Below are positions 37,601-44,879 of a stretch of 64,000 bases of DNA, one piece after another. The DNA comes from Dichetophora obliterata (lineage: Eukaryota > Arthropoda > Insecta > Diptera > Sciomyzidae): assembly GCA_963920525.1 (NCBI GenBank), contig OY986437.1, positions 96,845,175 to 96,909,174 of the forward strand, read 5' to 3'. The notes beneath the pieces were generated by a model. That model did not search any database. It saw only the letters and a program-made list of their open reading frames with translations, and had not been told where the DNA came from. The position numbers and the translations under genes were made by a program. Each line of letters opens with the position of its first letter. Within the stretch, counting starts at the first letter, position 1.

Positions 37601-40600
37601 AGTAACATACATTACTAGTGAAGTTACAGTTTTTTCTTGCCCAGTGACAGCTTCGCGATTTGCATGTTGTTGTTAGATGTTTTTGTTAGTACATTATCAC
37701 AGTTTTCCATCGCCAAAGTATGTCGGTGCATTGCTTGTCAATTTATTGGTGGATGCATGCTTTATTTTGGCTGACGAAACATCCATCCAACGACAAAACG
37801 CCGAGCCATGGCGGTGACATAACTTTTTAGATTTATTAACAAAAAGCACTAACAACAATATTCCAGCATTGAAAGCTCATATCACTGGGTAAGGCCGCGT
37901 TCATAGTAAACGCTTTTAGCTTAGCCGAAAGGTTTAGCTGAAAAACGCTTTGTGTATAATCATATGGAAAAAGCTCAAAGTGTTTATAGTGCCAGCATAA
38001 AGCTAGCATAAAGCTTAATTTCAAATGCTTTTTAGCACACAGAAAAATAATTTTGTTTTTTATACTTTGTTGTAGAGCATTTTTAAAATGCTATTCGGCA
38101 CATGTTTATCTATTTTGCCTGTTAACAATATTTTCGTTGATTTTTTTTTTGTGCTGAAGTTTTAACCGTTGTTGTGTTGTTGTTGTTGCGTTTTGGTCCT
38201 TTTGTGGTGCTTTTCAGTTGTATGCACTTGTGTATTCTATCTCGTTTGTTTACATAGTTTTCGTTGTTCTTGCTTACTTCTTGGGTACTTTTTGTGCTGA
38301 ACTTTCCACCGTTGTTATGCTTTGTGTTTTCAAGTTACTTTGAACTTTTGTTTGTTATTGGTTTGATCATTCATTGGTGATCATCGCGAATCTACATACT
38401 CATTTAACAAAAAAAATTACTTTGCAAAACGCAATTGAGGGCATTATTTTCCAAAGAGACAAATGAAAACAAAGCATATCAGCCACAAGCATAAAGCGCG
38501 CACTATGAACACCAATAAGCTCAATAAGCTACTTTATGCAGCGTTGAATAAGCGTTCACTATGATCAAAAAAAGCTTGACAAAGCAGCTTTATGCATCAG
38601 CTTCAGCCAAAGCGTCCACTATGAACGCGGCCTAACTCACAAAGCTCTGAAAATTTTCAGTGTGAACGGTTCAAGTCCTCAATTTTATGCTACAAAAGAA
38701 AACCACTTGTGCACATTTTTAACGTACGTGTATTTTGTTTTTGTAAAGTGCGCAAGTCCTCAACTGCATTAGTATGTGCAGGATTCGTAAATACCCCTAA
38801 CTTCAAAATGTTATTTTTTTAGAATCTTCAATTGACTACGAAAACTTAAGGTATTTATCTAAGGAAGATATACAGGAAGCTATACCACCTATTGGACTTC
38901 GTGCACGTTTCAGAGAAAAGTTATTTAGTTGGAGAAAAAATGAGGCATGTTTATATTAGACTCTGAGGTATGTTTATATTAGAAGAAATAAAGTTTTATA
39001 GTTATATTGTCGTAAATTTCTTTTATATTTTTCAATAAAAAAAAATAAAACCACCTTTAAGTTCTTTTTATTTCAAAATGAGGTTAGGATTCAGCTGGAT
39101 TTCATGATTTTATAATGATTCAACAGGACCATCATAATGATTTTACATGATGTCATAATGAAACAACATGATCATAATAATTATTTTACATGATTTCATA
39201 ATGAATCAATATGATCATTAAAATGATTTTACATGACTTCATAATGATTCAACATTACCATAATAATGATATTACATGATTTCATAACGATTCCACAAGA
39301 TTTCATAATGCTTCAACATGATTATCATAATGATTTTACATGACTTCATAATGATTCAACATGACCATCATAATGATTTTACATGATTTCATAATAATTC
39401 AACATGATCGTCATAATGATTTCACATGATTAAATAATGATTCAACATGATCATGATAATGATTTTACATGATTTCATAAGGAATCAACATGACCATCAT
39501 AAAGATTTTACATGATTTCATAATGAATCAACATGATCATCATAATGATTTTACATGACTTCATAATGATTTTACATGATTTCATAATAATTCAACATGA
39601 TCGTCATAAAGATTTCACATGATTTCATAATGAATCAACATGATCATGATAATGATTTTACATGATTTCATAATGTTTCAACATGAAAATTTGTTGCGAT
39701 TCTTACATGAAAATCACAATGATTTTACTATAAATCTCTATGAACCAAAATCATTGGGAAAACATGTAAAATTTTTATGTTTCTAGTTGATTTTACAATG
39801 TATTTTTTCTGTGTGTATGAATTTAGCCATTCTTTATTCTGTTCCTTAAATCGAAGTTTTATTCTACTGCCTTTCTTCCACTTTTCACAATATTTATTAA
39901 AAATTTTTTTATTTTAGTCAATAAGAAGTTTTTTTCATGGCACAGTTACTTTCACATTTTAATTTTTCTCCCACAAAATTAACGATTTTCTGTTTCATAG
40001 ATTTGTTTCGTATATTATAAATATCTGCAATTTTATTATGCCTATCAATTCTTTTAATTTTTGCAAACATTTTATTAAAAAAGTCCGATTATTATCGCGA
40101 CACAACACGCACGCACAAAACAGAACCGATCGCAGGCAAAAATAAAGTTTAAAAATATGCGTGGAAAAATTCAAAACGCAGCCGATCGCACACAAATTAA
40201 AGTAAAAACCAATGCCTACTCAGATAATGCTTCGATAATGCAAATTTTTTTAATTTTTACATTTTAATGTTAAAACAAAAATTTTATAAAATTAAACGCA
40301 TTAAGTATGTTTAATAACAATACAAATAAATAGAGATAAAAATAAATGGTTTAAAAAAAAAAATTTAGTTTCCAACACCATTTTAGTTTTTCTTAAAAAT
40401 TCCACATTCGAGCAGCCAATTTTTTTTATTAGTATAATATCATATCCCACAAAGGAATCAATACCTATTTAAAGGGGAAAAAACGTTCGTTTTTCCATTT
40501 TAACTGAGTCAAATTTTTTAAAAAATGTTCATTTTCAATGTATTTTTTAAAAAAATGGGTATGAATATTTTTAAAGTTTTACTTTTAATCTGATTAATTA

Positions 40601-41579
40601 AGTCTCGATCCAATGCATAAAAATATAAAACATGTTAAATGACTTATACAAATAATACAAGAAATGTTCGAACTTGACTTGAAATACGACTATTTTTTTT
40701 TTTGTAAAATTTTTTTAAACTTTAAAGGATCTAAAACCAATAAAAAAAAATTTAAAAATTGTCAACGCACTTTTTTTATTTATCTATCATAAATAGGTAT
40801 TTGAAGTAAAAAATGTTTTTCAAACATCTTTAAAAATTAGGTTTTGGCAGTCTTTTTTATGTTTGGAACCAATGTTGGACGCAAGGAGTCAATGAGTCTT
40901 GGGAGTGCAAGACACTCGATGCAGGTCTCTGGCAATATCTTTATTAAGACGATAAAAAAACAAGAAATAACGTATACATATAAAATAACGTATATAAAAA
41001 TAAAAATTGTGTTCTTTTTCATAAAATTTTATTTAAAAAACACTTTTACTCTGATATTAAAAAAAAATTAAAGCTCACATTTTTACTTAAAATATCATAT
41101 TTTCACCAACAAATTTTTGTTGTCAACCCGCCCCTCCCCCATCGAAAATTATGGCTATGGATCTGTTGGAAATATATAACTCCCAATAAGCATTAACCTA
41201 GGAGATGAGCTTGACCTCCAGTGGAGCTCCAGCTTGTAACTCTAATCTAAAGTGCTGGATCTTCATTTGGCCTCCACTCGAGATCCAAGCCAATCTCCAG
41301 GACCTTCGATTGGACCTTCGATTTCCAGTTCAGATAATGCTGAATCTTTATTTGATTCCCAAGATCCTTCTCTAAGCGATCTTCAACCCAAAATGAAAAT
41401 CCTAAAACAATATTAGGACAAATTTGAATTGAAACTGTACTTACGTCATCACGATCATCTACGGATAAATGACGACTATCTAAAATAGCACGCAGTCCAG
41501 ACAAATCATTTGATTCCACATATTGCAAAAGCGCTCGATGTCCTATTGAACCCATAGAGTCTCCGTAGCGATTGAGATT
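9950..41579 (-). CDS. Kidins220: KIDINS220/ARMS orthologue, whole gene (11 coding exons seen, 5' end open)
   Basis: The spliced product is about 1,526 aa from the Met at 41555. In vertebrates this family is a membrane scaffold and protein kinase D substrate that couples neurotrophin and ephrin receptors to signalling; its role in flies is less defined. Visible parts: ankyrin repeats at residues ~5-430; KAP NTPase with Walker A (YAKWGSGKS, ~466-474) and Walker B-like VVDALD (~771-776); membrane segments near 501-520, 523-545, 654-681 and 691-714; proline-rich stretch ~1100-1130; SAM-like segment ~1172-1250; His/Asn- and Gly-rich tail; C-terminus DTKL, a class I PDZ-ligand pattern. All eleven exons join in phase with GT/AG introns. 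The protein is somewhat shorter than the roughly 1,770-aa human one. Introns 1, 4 and 10 are 11.5, 3.8 and 11.2 kb and packed with transposons. Seen: frame and motifs. Known: family architecture. Inferred: orthology and cell role. Confidence 0.93.
10616..11800. other. intron 10, AT-rich part next to exon 11
   Basis: Unique-looking AT-rich intron sequence with A/T runs. Nothing codes and no terminal repeat pair was seen. Confidence 0.6.
12584..14350 (-). mobile_element. I-clade-like LINE remnant with RNase H, inserted in the mariner
   Basis: On the minus strand, in three frames: RT end (RRFVSRGTPQG at ~14240; VKYLGAILDKKLSWKPN at ~13940), RNase H (IYIFTDSQAAIKSL with catalytic Asp at ~13300; WVARHRDILGNCRADELA at ~13130) and a C-terminal CCHC-like knuckle (CRRCRNEEEKEMVSHIFCSC at ~12830). 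RT followed by RNase H is typical of I/Loa-type LINEs. The 3' end runs into TTAGGTTAGGTTG-like sequence next to the interrupted mariner. The 5' half of the element is missing. Confidence 0.85.
14350..14934. repeat. single copy of the GGGCGT repeat unit plus unassigned AT-rich DNA
   Basis: Positions 14350-14510 carry GTGCCACGCCCCC, CAACGCCCATAAAATGTTAT and ATAGCTATTCGATATCGCAA, the same phrases (reverse strand) that build the tandem array at 44880-45600. The remainder to 14934 is AT-rich without recognisable coding. Confidence 0.6.
14935..15867 (+). mobile_element. second Tc1/mariner-family element, 933 bp, inside the mariner
   Basis: Inverted ends CTACAGCTTGAATCAAAG and, reversed, CTATAGCGTGAATCAAAA continue to a shared ACTGTCGCAC. 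Transposase traces on the plus strand: FGALSPKKANCPFF near 15290, FCFQQD-like and APAHKAKIVQRW near 15450, and WPPSSPDLSSLDFSIWGIM near 15540, which are the last two catalytic regions of a Tc1/mariner-type DDE enzyme. The N-terminal half is degraded or deleted. Frameshifts are present. Confidence 0.75.
16664..19751. mobile_element. TIR element hosting a Jockey/CR1-like LINE
   Basis: The left stretch ACTATGTGCACATACAGG then CCGAAAAGCAGCTTTT pairs with a right stretch that, reversed, reads ACTATGTTCACACTAAGG then TTGAAAAGCCGCTTTT. The motif TTTTTAGCTGAAAA occurs in both end regions. Most of the interior from about 17740 is LINE sequence. Exact ends and target duplication are unclear. Confidence 0.45.
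17740..19235 (+). mobile_element. Jockey/CR1-like LINE remnant
   Basis: Broken RT on the plus strand: EIQNYRPICKLTTIQKLFEK at ~17800, a STVNNLFLFSN-like stretch at ~17940, NDFAKAFDKVNHNN (motif A) at ~18020, a decayed F-V-D-D motif C at ~18130, and the C-terminal SVIWNPSSFVHSERTERVQR followed by LSSLQCRRRAYSIIF to 18758. The 3' end is AAATAAAGAAAAATAATAAT near 19220, a typical poly-AATAA tail. Several frameshifts and a deletion between RT motifs A and C. Confidence 0.8.
20457..20568 (-). ncRNA. candidate miRNA/hpRNA-like hairpin in intron 10, host sense
   Basis: Two 47-nt arms (20457-20503 and 20522-20568) with an 18-nt loop. As minus-strand RNA 45 of 47 positions pair (four as G-U, two mismatches). 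The plus-strand version pairs less well (41 of 47). The inner stem GTATTGCTTCTCGTG is perfect. It lies in intron 10 of Kidins220 in the same sense, so it would be co-transcribed. Whether it is processed is unknown; a small MITE is the alternative. Confidence 0.45.
20595..20652. repeat. second small hairpin
   Basis: CAAAGTAGTGTTAGG at the left pairs with CCTAACACTACCTTG at the right (14 of 15). The loop contains GAATGAGC twice. It starts 26 nt after the larger hairpin, so the two may belong to one structured unit. Confidence 0.55.
20653..21831. other. intron 10, part next to exon 10
   Basis: AT-rich, with an (ACTT)n microsatellite at about 21283-21304 and an ATG-poor, stop-rich sequence otherwise. 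No element ends recognised. Confidence 0.55.
21832..22062 (-). CDS. Kidins220: Kidins220 exon 10 (SAM-like second half, Ser/Pro-rich)
   Basis: Seventy-seven codons (residues ~1229-1305), from VLGLNFGHWELFRLLITSLR to ...SSHMEKQ. Acceptor GTCAATAG, donor CAG|GTGGGT. NFGHWELFRLLI completes the SAM-like fold (human has NFGDWHLF at this place). The rest is Ser/Thr/Pro-rich and includes PSQPHSRKNSTSS, a basic/Ser stretch with kinase-site character. The next exon is 11.2 kb away. Confidence 0.9.
22136..22306 (-). CDS. Kidins220: Kidins220 exon 9 (SAM-like segment, first half)
   Basis: Fifty-seven codons (residues ~1172-1228), from DDILQTKLSDLTADGIISLV to ...KYCDINDLKA. Acceptor TTTTAACAG. The donor that keeps frame is GCG|GTTGGT. 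LLKENAITGRVLKYCDINDL followed by exon 10 matches the SAM-like region of KIDINS220 (N-x-x-GRVL-x-x-C-x-I/L-x-x-LK). Confidence 0.9.
22372..22610 (-). CDS. Kidins220: Kidins220 exon 8 (proline-rich linker)
   Basis: The exon is 239 nt (residues ~1092-1171), beginning EDQQAIEDEG after the split codon and ending SSPVESFA. Acceptor CATCACAG, donor GCT|GTGAGT. The stretch PGVPPPVRIPPTPSYVPSP is a proline-rich segment of the type that binds SH3 domains; vertebrate KIDINS220 has a proline-rich region reported to bind CrkL. SH3 binding here is inference. Confidence 0.92.
22678..22856 (-). CDS. Kidins220: Kidins220 exon 7
   Basis: The exon is 179 nt (residues ~1032-1092) and reads VRPKLACLREAAPLLELDRD ... 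LDPYLRKVLK. Acceptor TATTCTTAG, donor AAAAG|GTACGA. It holds the acidic/charged C-terminal end of the KAP region, including DLRIFLPFTINLDPYL. Both junctions are in phase with their neighbours. Confidence 0.92.
22917..23082 (-). CDS. Kidins220: Kidins220 exon 6
   Basis: The exon is 166 nt (residues ~977-1032, split codons at both ends) and reads VRLLKAFQIDFSWYRLSSWI ... LQSVYEK. The acceptor is TTCTTACAG. The only donor that keeps the frame into exon 7 is GAAAA|GTTCGT. The closer-to-consensus GTATAAG five bases downstream would break the frame. This is part of the KAP C-terminal region. Confidence 0.88.
23160..23820 (-). CDS. Kidins220: Kidins220 exon 5 (KAP NTPase, Walker B side)
   Basis: The exon is 661 nt (residues ~757-976 plus one base), opening CLDAFTNQQSRLVGVVDALD and closing RRLMNVIYIT with donor ACAG|GTGAGA. 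Acceptor CATTTCCAG. The motif VVDALDSCD fits the KAP Walker B. FVLLIAVDPHVIAKAAEA and GHDFLRNLVHLPVYLQ are strongly family-like. A less conserved Ser/Arg/Gly-rich insert sits at about residues 865-925. Confidence 0.95.
23821..26611. other. intron 4, AT-rich with a CCCGGGA-rich patch
   Basis: Positions 24545-24620 carry repeated CCCGGGA/TCCCGGG words like those in the hAT relic at 44043-44825, so a hAT-related remnant is possible here. No paired ends were fixed. Further on there is a GGGGTTTGAACCCC hairpin near 25890. No host coding signal. Confidence 0.45.
26612..27615. mobile_element. 1-kb fold-back element in intron 4
   Basis: Arms of about 430 nt are near-perfect inverted copies. The ends are GGGCGGGTCGATTT...AAATCGACCCGCCC with TA at 26610-26611 and 27616-27617. 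Inner matches include AACGTTCACATCCATAACTC-type and GAGCTCATTTTGATCAATTT, the latter duplicated on the right arm (27330-27410). No coding. The right end is 36 nt from the exon 4 donor. Confidence 0.85.
27654..29171 (-). CDS. Kidins220: Kidins220 exon 4 (last ankyrin repeats, Walker A, four membrane segments)
   Basis: Five hundred and six codons (residues ~251-756), from EIAAALIAAGAYINIQDR to ...LMTDMIK. Acceptor TTTGTAG, donor AAG|GTAAGC. The exon finishes the ankyrin block (TPLIHA, TAVYTAVEKGH, TALLRAVRNRN, TCLHIAMRAR), then ILGQVFGARRLNTNEDSEG and the Walker A loop GLYAKWGSGKS, with Lys ~473. Two pairs of hydrophobic segments follow (LFFLVCLHIALILGSIVGLS and SVIWGTLAAFLFLIFTYLLL; then residues ~654-681 and ~691-714). 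This is the KAP-family plan of a P-loop NTPase with membrane helices inserted between Walker A and B. A 1-kb palindrome lies 36 nt beyond the donor. Confidence 0.96.
29238..29678 (-). CDS. Kidins220: Kidins220 exon 3 (ankyrin repeats)
   Basis: One hundred and forty-seven codons (residues ~104-250), from GGWTALMWAAYRGHTDLV to ...LAIASREGFQ. Acceptor TTTTTCAG, donor CAA|GTAGGA. It encodes about four and a half consecutive ankyrin repeats (TALMWAAYRGH, GPLLWAAGRGF, TALVWACRKGN, TPLLVAASGGH). Such repeats form a protein-binding face on the cytosolic side of the scaffold. No damage is seen. Confidence 0.95.
29733..29930 (-). CDS. Kidins220: Kidins220 exon 2 (ankyrin repeats)
   Basis: Sixty-six codons in phase 0 (residues ~38-103), opening NGTTVLMVVAGRGL and closing GADIEHRDM. 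Acceptor CAATAG, donor ATG|GTTAGT. It carries about two ankyrin repeats with typical G-x-TPL-like and A-x-x-x-G-H/Y-x-x-I/V patterns. The following intron is only 54 nt, has no in-frame stop and is a multiple of three. Confidence 0.93.
29931..31452. other. intron 1, part next to exon 2
   Basis: AT-rich, with no recognisable coding, RNA gene or terminal repeats. Confidence 0.5.
31453..31533. repeat. partial copy of the 265-bp MITE arm
   Basis: CAGCCCTATTCTGGCAAATT then AACAAATTGTTAACCAG is a direct copy of the left arm of the neighbouring MITE and ends just before its TA. It may be a broken earlier insertion. Confidence 0.7.
31536..31800. mobile_element. 265-bp fold-back MITE, CAGCCCTATTCT ends
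   Basis: CAGCCCTATTCTAGCAAATT and, reversed, CAGCCCTATTCTGGCAAATT open arms of about 110 nt that pair almost throughout. TA flanks both ends (31534-31535, 31801-31802). Non-coding. Confidence 0.85.
32123..34274. mobile_element. 2.15-kb inverted-repeat element with a nested MITE
   Basis: AAAACTCAATACTACGTTAG then GTCGGTCG at the left pairs with AAAACTCAATAGTGCGTTAG then GTTGGTCGGCC (reversed) at the right. It contains a smaller TIR unit (32675-33350) and a direct duplication of about 150 bp on each side of it (from ~32353 and ~33391). No transposase recognised. Confidence 0.6.
32675..33350. mobile_element. 676-bp MITE with CATATCGCTCATTTCG ends
   Basis: CATATCGCTCATTTCGTGCA then AGACCGTCACAACT is repeated inverted at the right end with one difference (AGACTGTCACAACT). 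It carries three internal CACAACTCAAA-type words. Target duplication unclear. Confidence 0.75.
34433..34816. repeat. dispersed element with two divergent tRNA-like segments (copy A)
   Basis: The plus-strand stretch 34620-34690 has an A-box-like TAGTCGAGTAGG and a B-box-like GGTTCAAATCTC at tRNA spacing, with GTCG/CGAC as anticodon stem. The minus-strand stretch 34562-34530 has B-box-like GGTTCGATACCC and a GAAAG/CTTTC stem before it. Short inverted ends (TATGAAAAAATTT) are weak. Neither is an intact tRNA. The same arrangement recurs at 56659-57025. Confidence 0.6.
35160..35200. repeat. lone CAGCCC-family terminus
   Basis: On the minus strand CAGCCCAATTCTGAATGAAT then TTTCCCGGGAA matches the end of the element at 3028-3795. 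No partner end was found nearby, so it is probably a truncated copy. Confidence 0.5.
36407..36740. repeat. three-unit tandem repeat, 121-131 bp
   Basis: Each unit starts GGGGTCGCTGATCACGAATC-like and continues through AATTCAAAATGGCGGC, TTTCTAATAACTATTTT and TTTGGTGCCCTAAAAG. Units begin near 36410, 36541 and 36662. Units are diverged and the last is incomplete. Confidence 0.8.
37893..38632. mobile_element. 740-bp Harbinger-like MITE with TAA duplication
   Basis: GGCCGCGTTCATAGTAAACG and, reversed, GGCCGCGTTCATAGTGGACG with TAA on both outer sides (37890-37892, 38633-38635). A 3-bp TWA duplication plus GGCC-type ends fits PIF/Harbinger. The inner arms share GCTTTAGC/TAAAGC words. Non-coding. 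Confidence 0.8.
38823..38960 (+). pseudogene. captured or remnant 3' exon with SAM-like motif
   Basis: After an acceptor-like T8AG, one frame reads SSIDYENLRYLSKEDIQEAI, PPIGLRARFREKLFSWRKNE, ACLY and stops. The pattern LSKEDIQE-x-IPPIGLR-x-x-F-x-x-KL-x-x-WR resembles the second half of a SAM domain (LTEEDL...IG...LRLRFL..I). AATAAA follows at 38986. Could be a terminal exon of a gene carried by the 2.6-kb element. No upstream exon identified. Confidence 0.45.
39098..39690. repeat. 43-bp minisatellite, about 14 units
   Basis: The unit is roughly GATTTTACATGATTTCATAA + TGATTCAACATGATCATCAT + AAT, with small indels. The word ACATGATTTCATAATGA recurs across the stretch. Terminal parts of the host TIR element (TTTACATGATTT near 37275) look like the seed unit. 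Confidence 0.85.
39819..41444. other. intron 1 next to exon 1
   Basis: AT-rich. A short GTTTTGGCAGTCTTTTTTAT segment (40836-40880) is an inverted copy of 36331-36373. At 41180-41400 sequence is less AT-rich with repeated TCCAG words, and the exon 1 frame stays open through it as far as 41247. Confidence 0.5.
41445..41579 (-). CDS. Kidins220: Kidins220 exon 1 (first visible coding exon)
   Basis: The exon reads NLNRYGDS followed by MGSIGHRALLQYV and ends ...SVDDRDD. The acceptor is CATTAG preceded by a long CT-rich tract, and the donor is GAC|GTAAGT. The frame is open from the acceptor, with an in-frame TAG overlapping the AG, so an upstream exon must exist, either 5' UTR or coding. Met at 41555 is the likeliest start because it opens the conserved MGSIGHRALLQY segment. 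The exon encodes the start of the first ankyrin repeat. Without the upstream exon it cannot be decided whether NLNRYGDS is translated. Confidence 0.85.
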
Positions 41580-44042
41580 CTAATGACAAGAGATAAAGAG
41601 AAAGAGAGAGGGAGAAAAACAAAAACAGAGAAATACAACATTATTATATTTTCATTCAAGATACAAAAGCTTGAAAGATTGAAAAGTAGGCTTGCATACT
41701 TTGAATATTTCATACAGTCATTTTAACAAAAACCCATCAAACAATAAAAGAAAATCAAACAATATAATAAAATGTTTTATTATAAAACAAACAAACAGCT
41801 TCAAAGCAAGGATTAAGATCAATTAAACCTTTCTTATAGGCGAATGATAGTTTTTTATATTCAAAGAAAAGAATAGCAATATTAACATTTGGGGATTAAA
41901 AACAAAACATCAGCCGGCAAGGAAATTATGAAAATTTCAGTAAACAATAAAAATAAAAACTACTTGTTAATTATAATAAATCAATTATAAAAAATGTTTA
42001 TGTATATGGTAGTGGTTTTAATGGTTAATTAATAAACAAGAAAAAATTTGCAACGCATAACATTCAACTTATGCTTAGTTGGAAAAGTTGTAAACAATGT
42101 GCTTCAAAACTATCGAGCTATGAACAAATAAGCAATTTAGCCAGTTTACACAATTTTGCAGAACTCAAGCTGTAATAATAACAATGATTTTATAATAACG
42201 AAATTAAAAATGTTTATCTGAGACAACAGAAATGCACATATTTTTCAAGTATTCTGAGTTAATTAGTTAATCCATAGCTTAAGAATCGATGGTGTCATTA
42301 AAGCATGATTGATAAGCAAGGTGCTCAAGACAGAAAAAGAAACATTTAAAAGTAGGAAAAAGAAAAATTAATTCACTTCATAAACAAGTTGACAATATAA
42401 AGACATTGTCATGTCTGTCTGTATGACATAGGAAAATATTGAAGAGGAAAGCCACATTGAAGCACTTGCGTTTAAATACTCACATACCTACACTGAAAAA
42501 AAGGTGCAAAAACTTCTTCTCAGTTTCAAAGATTTGATATTTTTATGAAGATTTTTGTTTTTCATTTTATTTTTTTACAGTACCTTAATTAGATTAAAAA
42601 TAATTATTACTTTGTTAAATGTTACATTCATAGTAAGTTAAATTAATATCATGCAATTTTATAATCTATATATAAATAGTCGCAGGCAAAACAGTTCGGT
42701 GCCATTTTCCCCCGTGTTTCTCAACTACTTTGGATGTGCACCAAATACTTTTTGCGACCTTTGACCTGAAATATAAGCGTTCAAAGAGAATTTCTTAAAT
42801 AAAAGCAAAGCTATAAGAGGAAATTTTAGACATTGCTGAGATGTACAAAAAATGTCGCAGTAATTTTTCGCTGTCTCTTACGGATACCCTACAACTAAGT
42901 AATAAAAATAAGTAGATCACTATAAAGAAGATTTTACATAATCCAAAATAATCGTAATTACTTTAGACACAAAACTGCATTCTTAGAGATAAATGGGGAC
43001 GTTCAAACTGTATAGAGAATTCTAACACAATACTAAGTTTTTTTATTAATAGTCTGGTGTAAAAAAATAGATTTTTAGCCATAACTTTTGATTGGAAAGA
43101 GATATTGGGGTAATTTTTTCACAGAAATTATTTTTGAGACTTGACTTTTTAGTAAAAAATATAAAAACAACATTTTGGAAAAAATAAATTTCGCGAAAAA
43201 AATCAAAGGGGGTACCCTTGTTGTTTTGATGACAAAAACAGTAAAATAATTTTTGCGCTTAGCTGGAAGAATTTTTGCAAATAAATGCTATGTCATATGA
43301 AAGGTAGTCAGATTTGCTGTTTTTAATTGAATAGCATTGGAATTAGCATGTTTCTTATATAGCGTGTGTGAATTTGCAACGGATGGTGAAATTTCTTATA
43401 AATAAAATTCCCATTTTTTTGACATGAAACTTATGACGATATCTCGAAAACTGTAGCTCTTCTCAGTACAATATATTTTTGCACGAAAGTTGTTGATTAA
43501 CACTGAGTGGCAAACTAAAAATAGTATTAAAGTCTTTTTTTCTCTTTCTACGTTCATTTGAGAACGTTAGTTAACTGATATCACATTTTAGGTCGAAAGC
43601 TCAAAGTGAAATAGTCGAAAAGGGGGTTTTTTACTTATTTTTTGCTCGCTGTACTTCTGGTATCGAAGTGCATATAAAAGTATTTACTTTTATTTGTTGT
43701 ACTTTATTTCGACATTACAAGACTAGTTTAACAACATGAATATTAAGTCTTCAAAAAGTATCAAAAGTTAAAAAAGGTATAAAAATAATACATTTTACCA
43801 AAACCCTACAACAAAATCGCATAAATTACTCAAAAGCATTTCAAATGTATAAAAACTCAAACAAGAATTTTACAAAAGTTTGATAGCATAGAAAAATATA
43901 ACTTTACAAAATCGACTGAAACTGCAGTGAACGATGTTACAGAAGGCAACAACGACACTGATCTAGACCAGAGGTGTCGTGGCAGTGAGCTAAAGTACAA
44001 ATTCTCAAAAAAAAAAAAATTAATTAGAAGTTCGATGGCGAC
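41580..44042. other. 5' flank or first-intron sequence, AT-rich
   Basis: The strong CT-rich tract just upstream of exon 1 (41585-41625, minus strand) is part of its splice acceptor. TACACTGAAAAAAAGG near 42488 resembles one end of a TACAC-type MITE but no partner was found. No coding exon recognised. Confidence 0.5.
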
Positions 44043-44825
44043 TAAGGCTTTCAGTCCCGGCACGCTTTTTGCAATCCCGAATCCCGGGATTAGATCACCT
44101 GAATCCCGGGACTTTTTCCTCAATAGTTTTAAATTAAAAAACTAGTTTTTCATAAAAAAATTTTTGGATAGTTGTAACATAGTCAGAACCATGAAAACCA
44201 TGGCAGAATAAAATCTCCTTTTTGATTGTAGAACTATACGGAATAGTATGTTCTTTTTGCTTGAAACTTCAATAAAAAAAGCACTTAGGTATAGCTCTCA
44301 AATTGCCAGTCATTAGTTATTATAATTGGAAAACTATAAAAAATTTGATTTAAGTGTTAAAACCTATAAATATGACTGTGGAAGCCATGTTTCGGGCTGA
44401 TATAAATGTGTGTATGACTGAAGCTGCGATGGTATTTATGTTGCAAGAAATTTCTTAAACGACTTCGTTTTTCAGCAAAGAGCTTTTTAAATCACTTTTA
44501 ATTCGCATTGCACATTCTCGTAGTGAAGAAATTCGTACTTTGCGATTCTTGATTTCTTAACAAATTCAGCAATTAAATTTGAATTTGCCAAGGATAATCC
44601 TATAAGCGTATCAAGCATAAAAATCGAAAAATTAGAAGTGAAGTGAAGTCGACTATTTCCCTGGGTAGCGTATAGTCAGAAAGGTGCTTTTCTAGAACAG
44701 GTAATATATGCAGTAAGCTCAGGTTAATAAATATAAGTCCCGAAAAATCCCGGGATCCCTGGATTGCAATTTTTAAAATTTCGAATCCCGGGATTTAACA
44801 AAATGCTTCGGGATTGAAAGCCTTA
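44043..44825 (+). mobile_element. hAT-like relic, 783 bp, CCCGGGA-rich ends
   Basis: TAAGGCTTTCAGTCCCGG and, reversed, TAAGGCTTTCAATCCCGA are inverted ends fitting the hAT rule (T/C)A(A/G)NG. Degraded frame near 44380-44560 (EAMFRADINVCMTEAAMVFM, then ELFKSLLIRIAHSRS-like) looks like hAT transposase C-terminal sequence. An 8-bp duplication is not apparent, so the copy is old or end-truncated. Confidence 0.55.
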
Positions 44826-44879
44826 CTCTGAGCCGATTTTCATGAAATTTTAGGAAGTTATTCAACACATATAGAGGAG

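Larger units (their letters stand above)
37217..39816. mobile_element. 2.6-kb TIR element with minisatellite and SAM-like exon
   Basis: CACACAGAAAAATGTTGCAT and, reversed, CACACAGAAAAAATACATTG are the ends, with TA at 37215-37216 and 39817-39818. Words TAAAATCA and AAATCATTGTGATTTCATG recur inside both ends. The interior holds a Harbinger-like MITE (37893-38632), a coding exon candidate (38823-38960) and a 43-bp minisatellite (~39098-39690). No transposase seen. Confidence 0.7.

Noticed and set aside
37217..39816. CRISPR-like array from the regularly spaced 43-bp units
   Set aside because: Units are head-to-tail with no unique spacers; it is a minisatellite in an animal genome.
43040..43640. 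Possible fold-back like those nearby
   Set aside because: Style of sequence is similar but no matching inverted arm was found.
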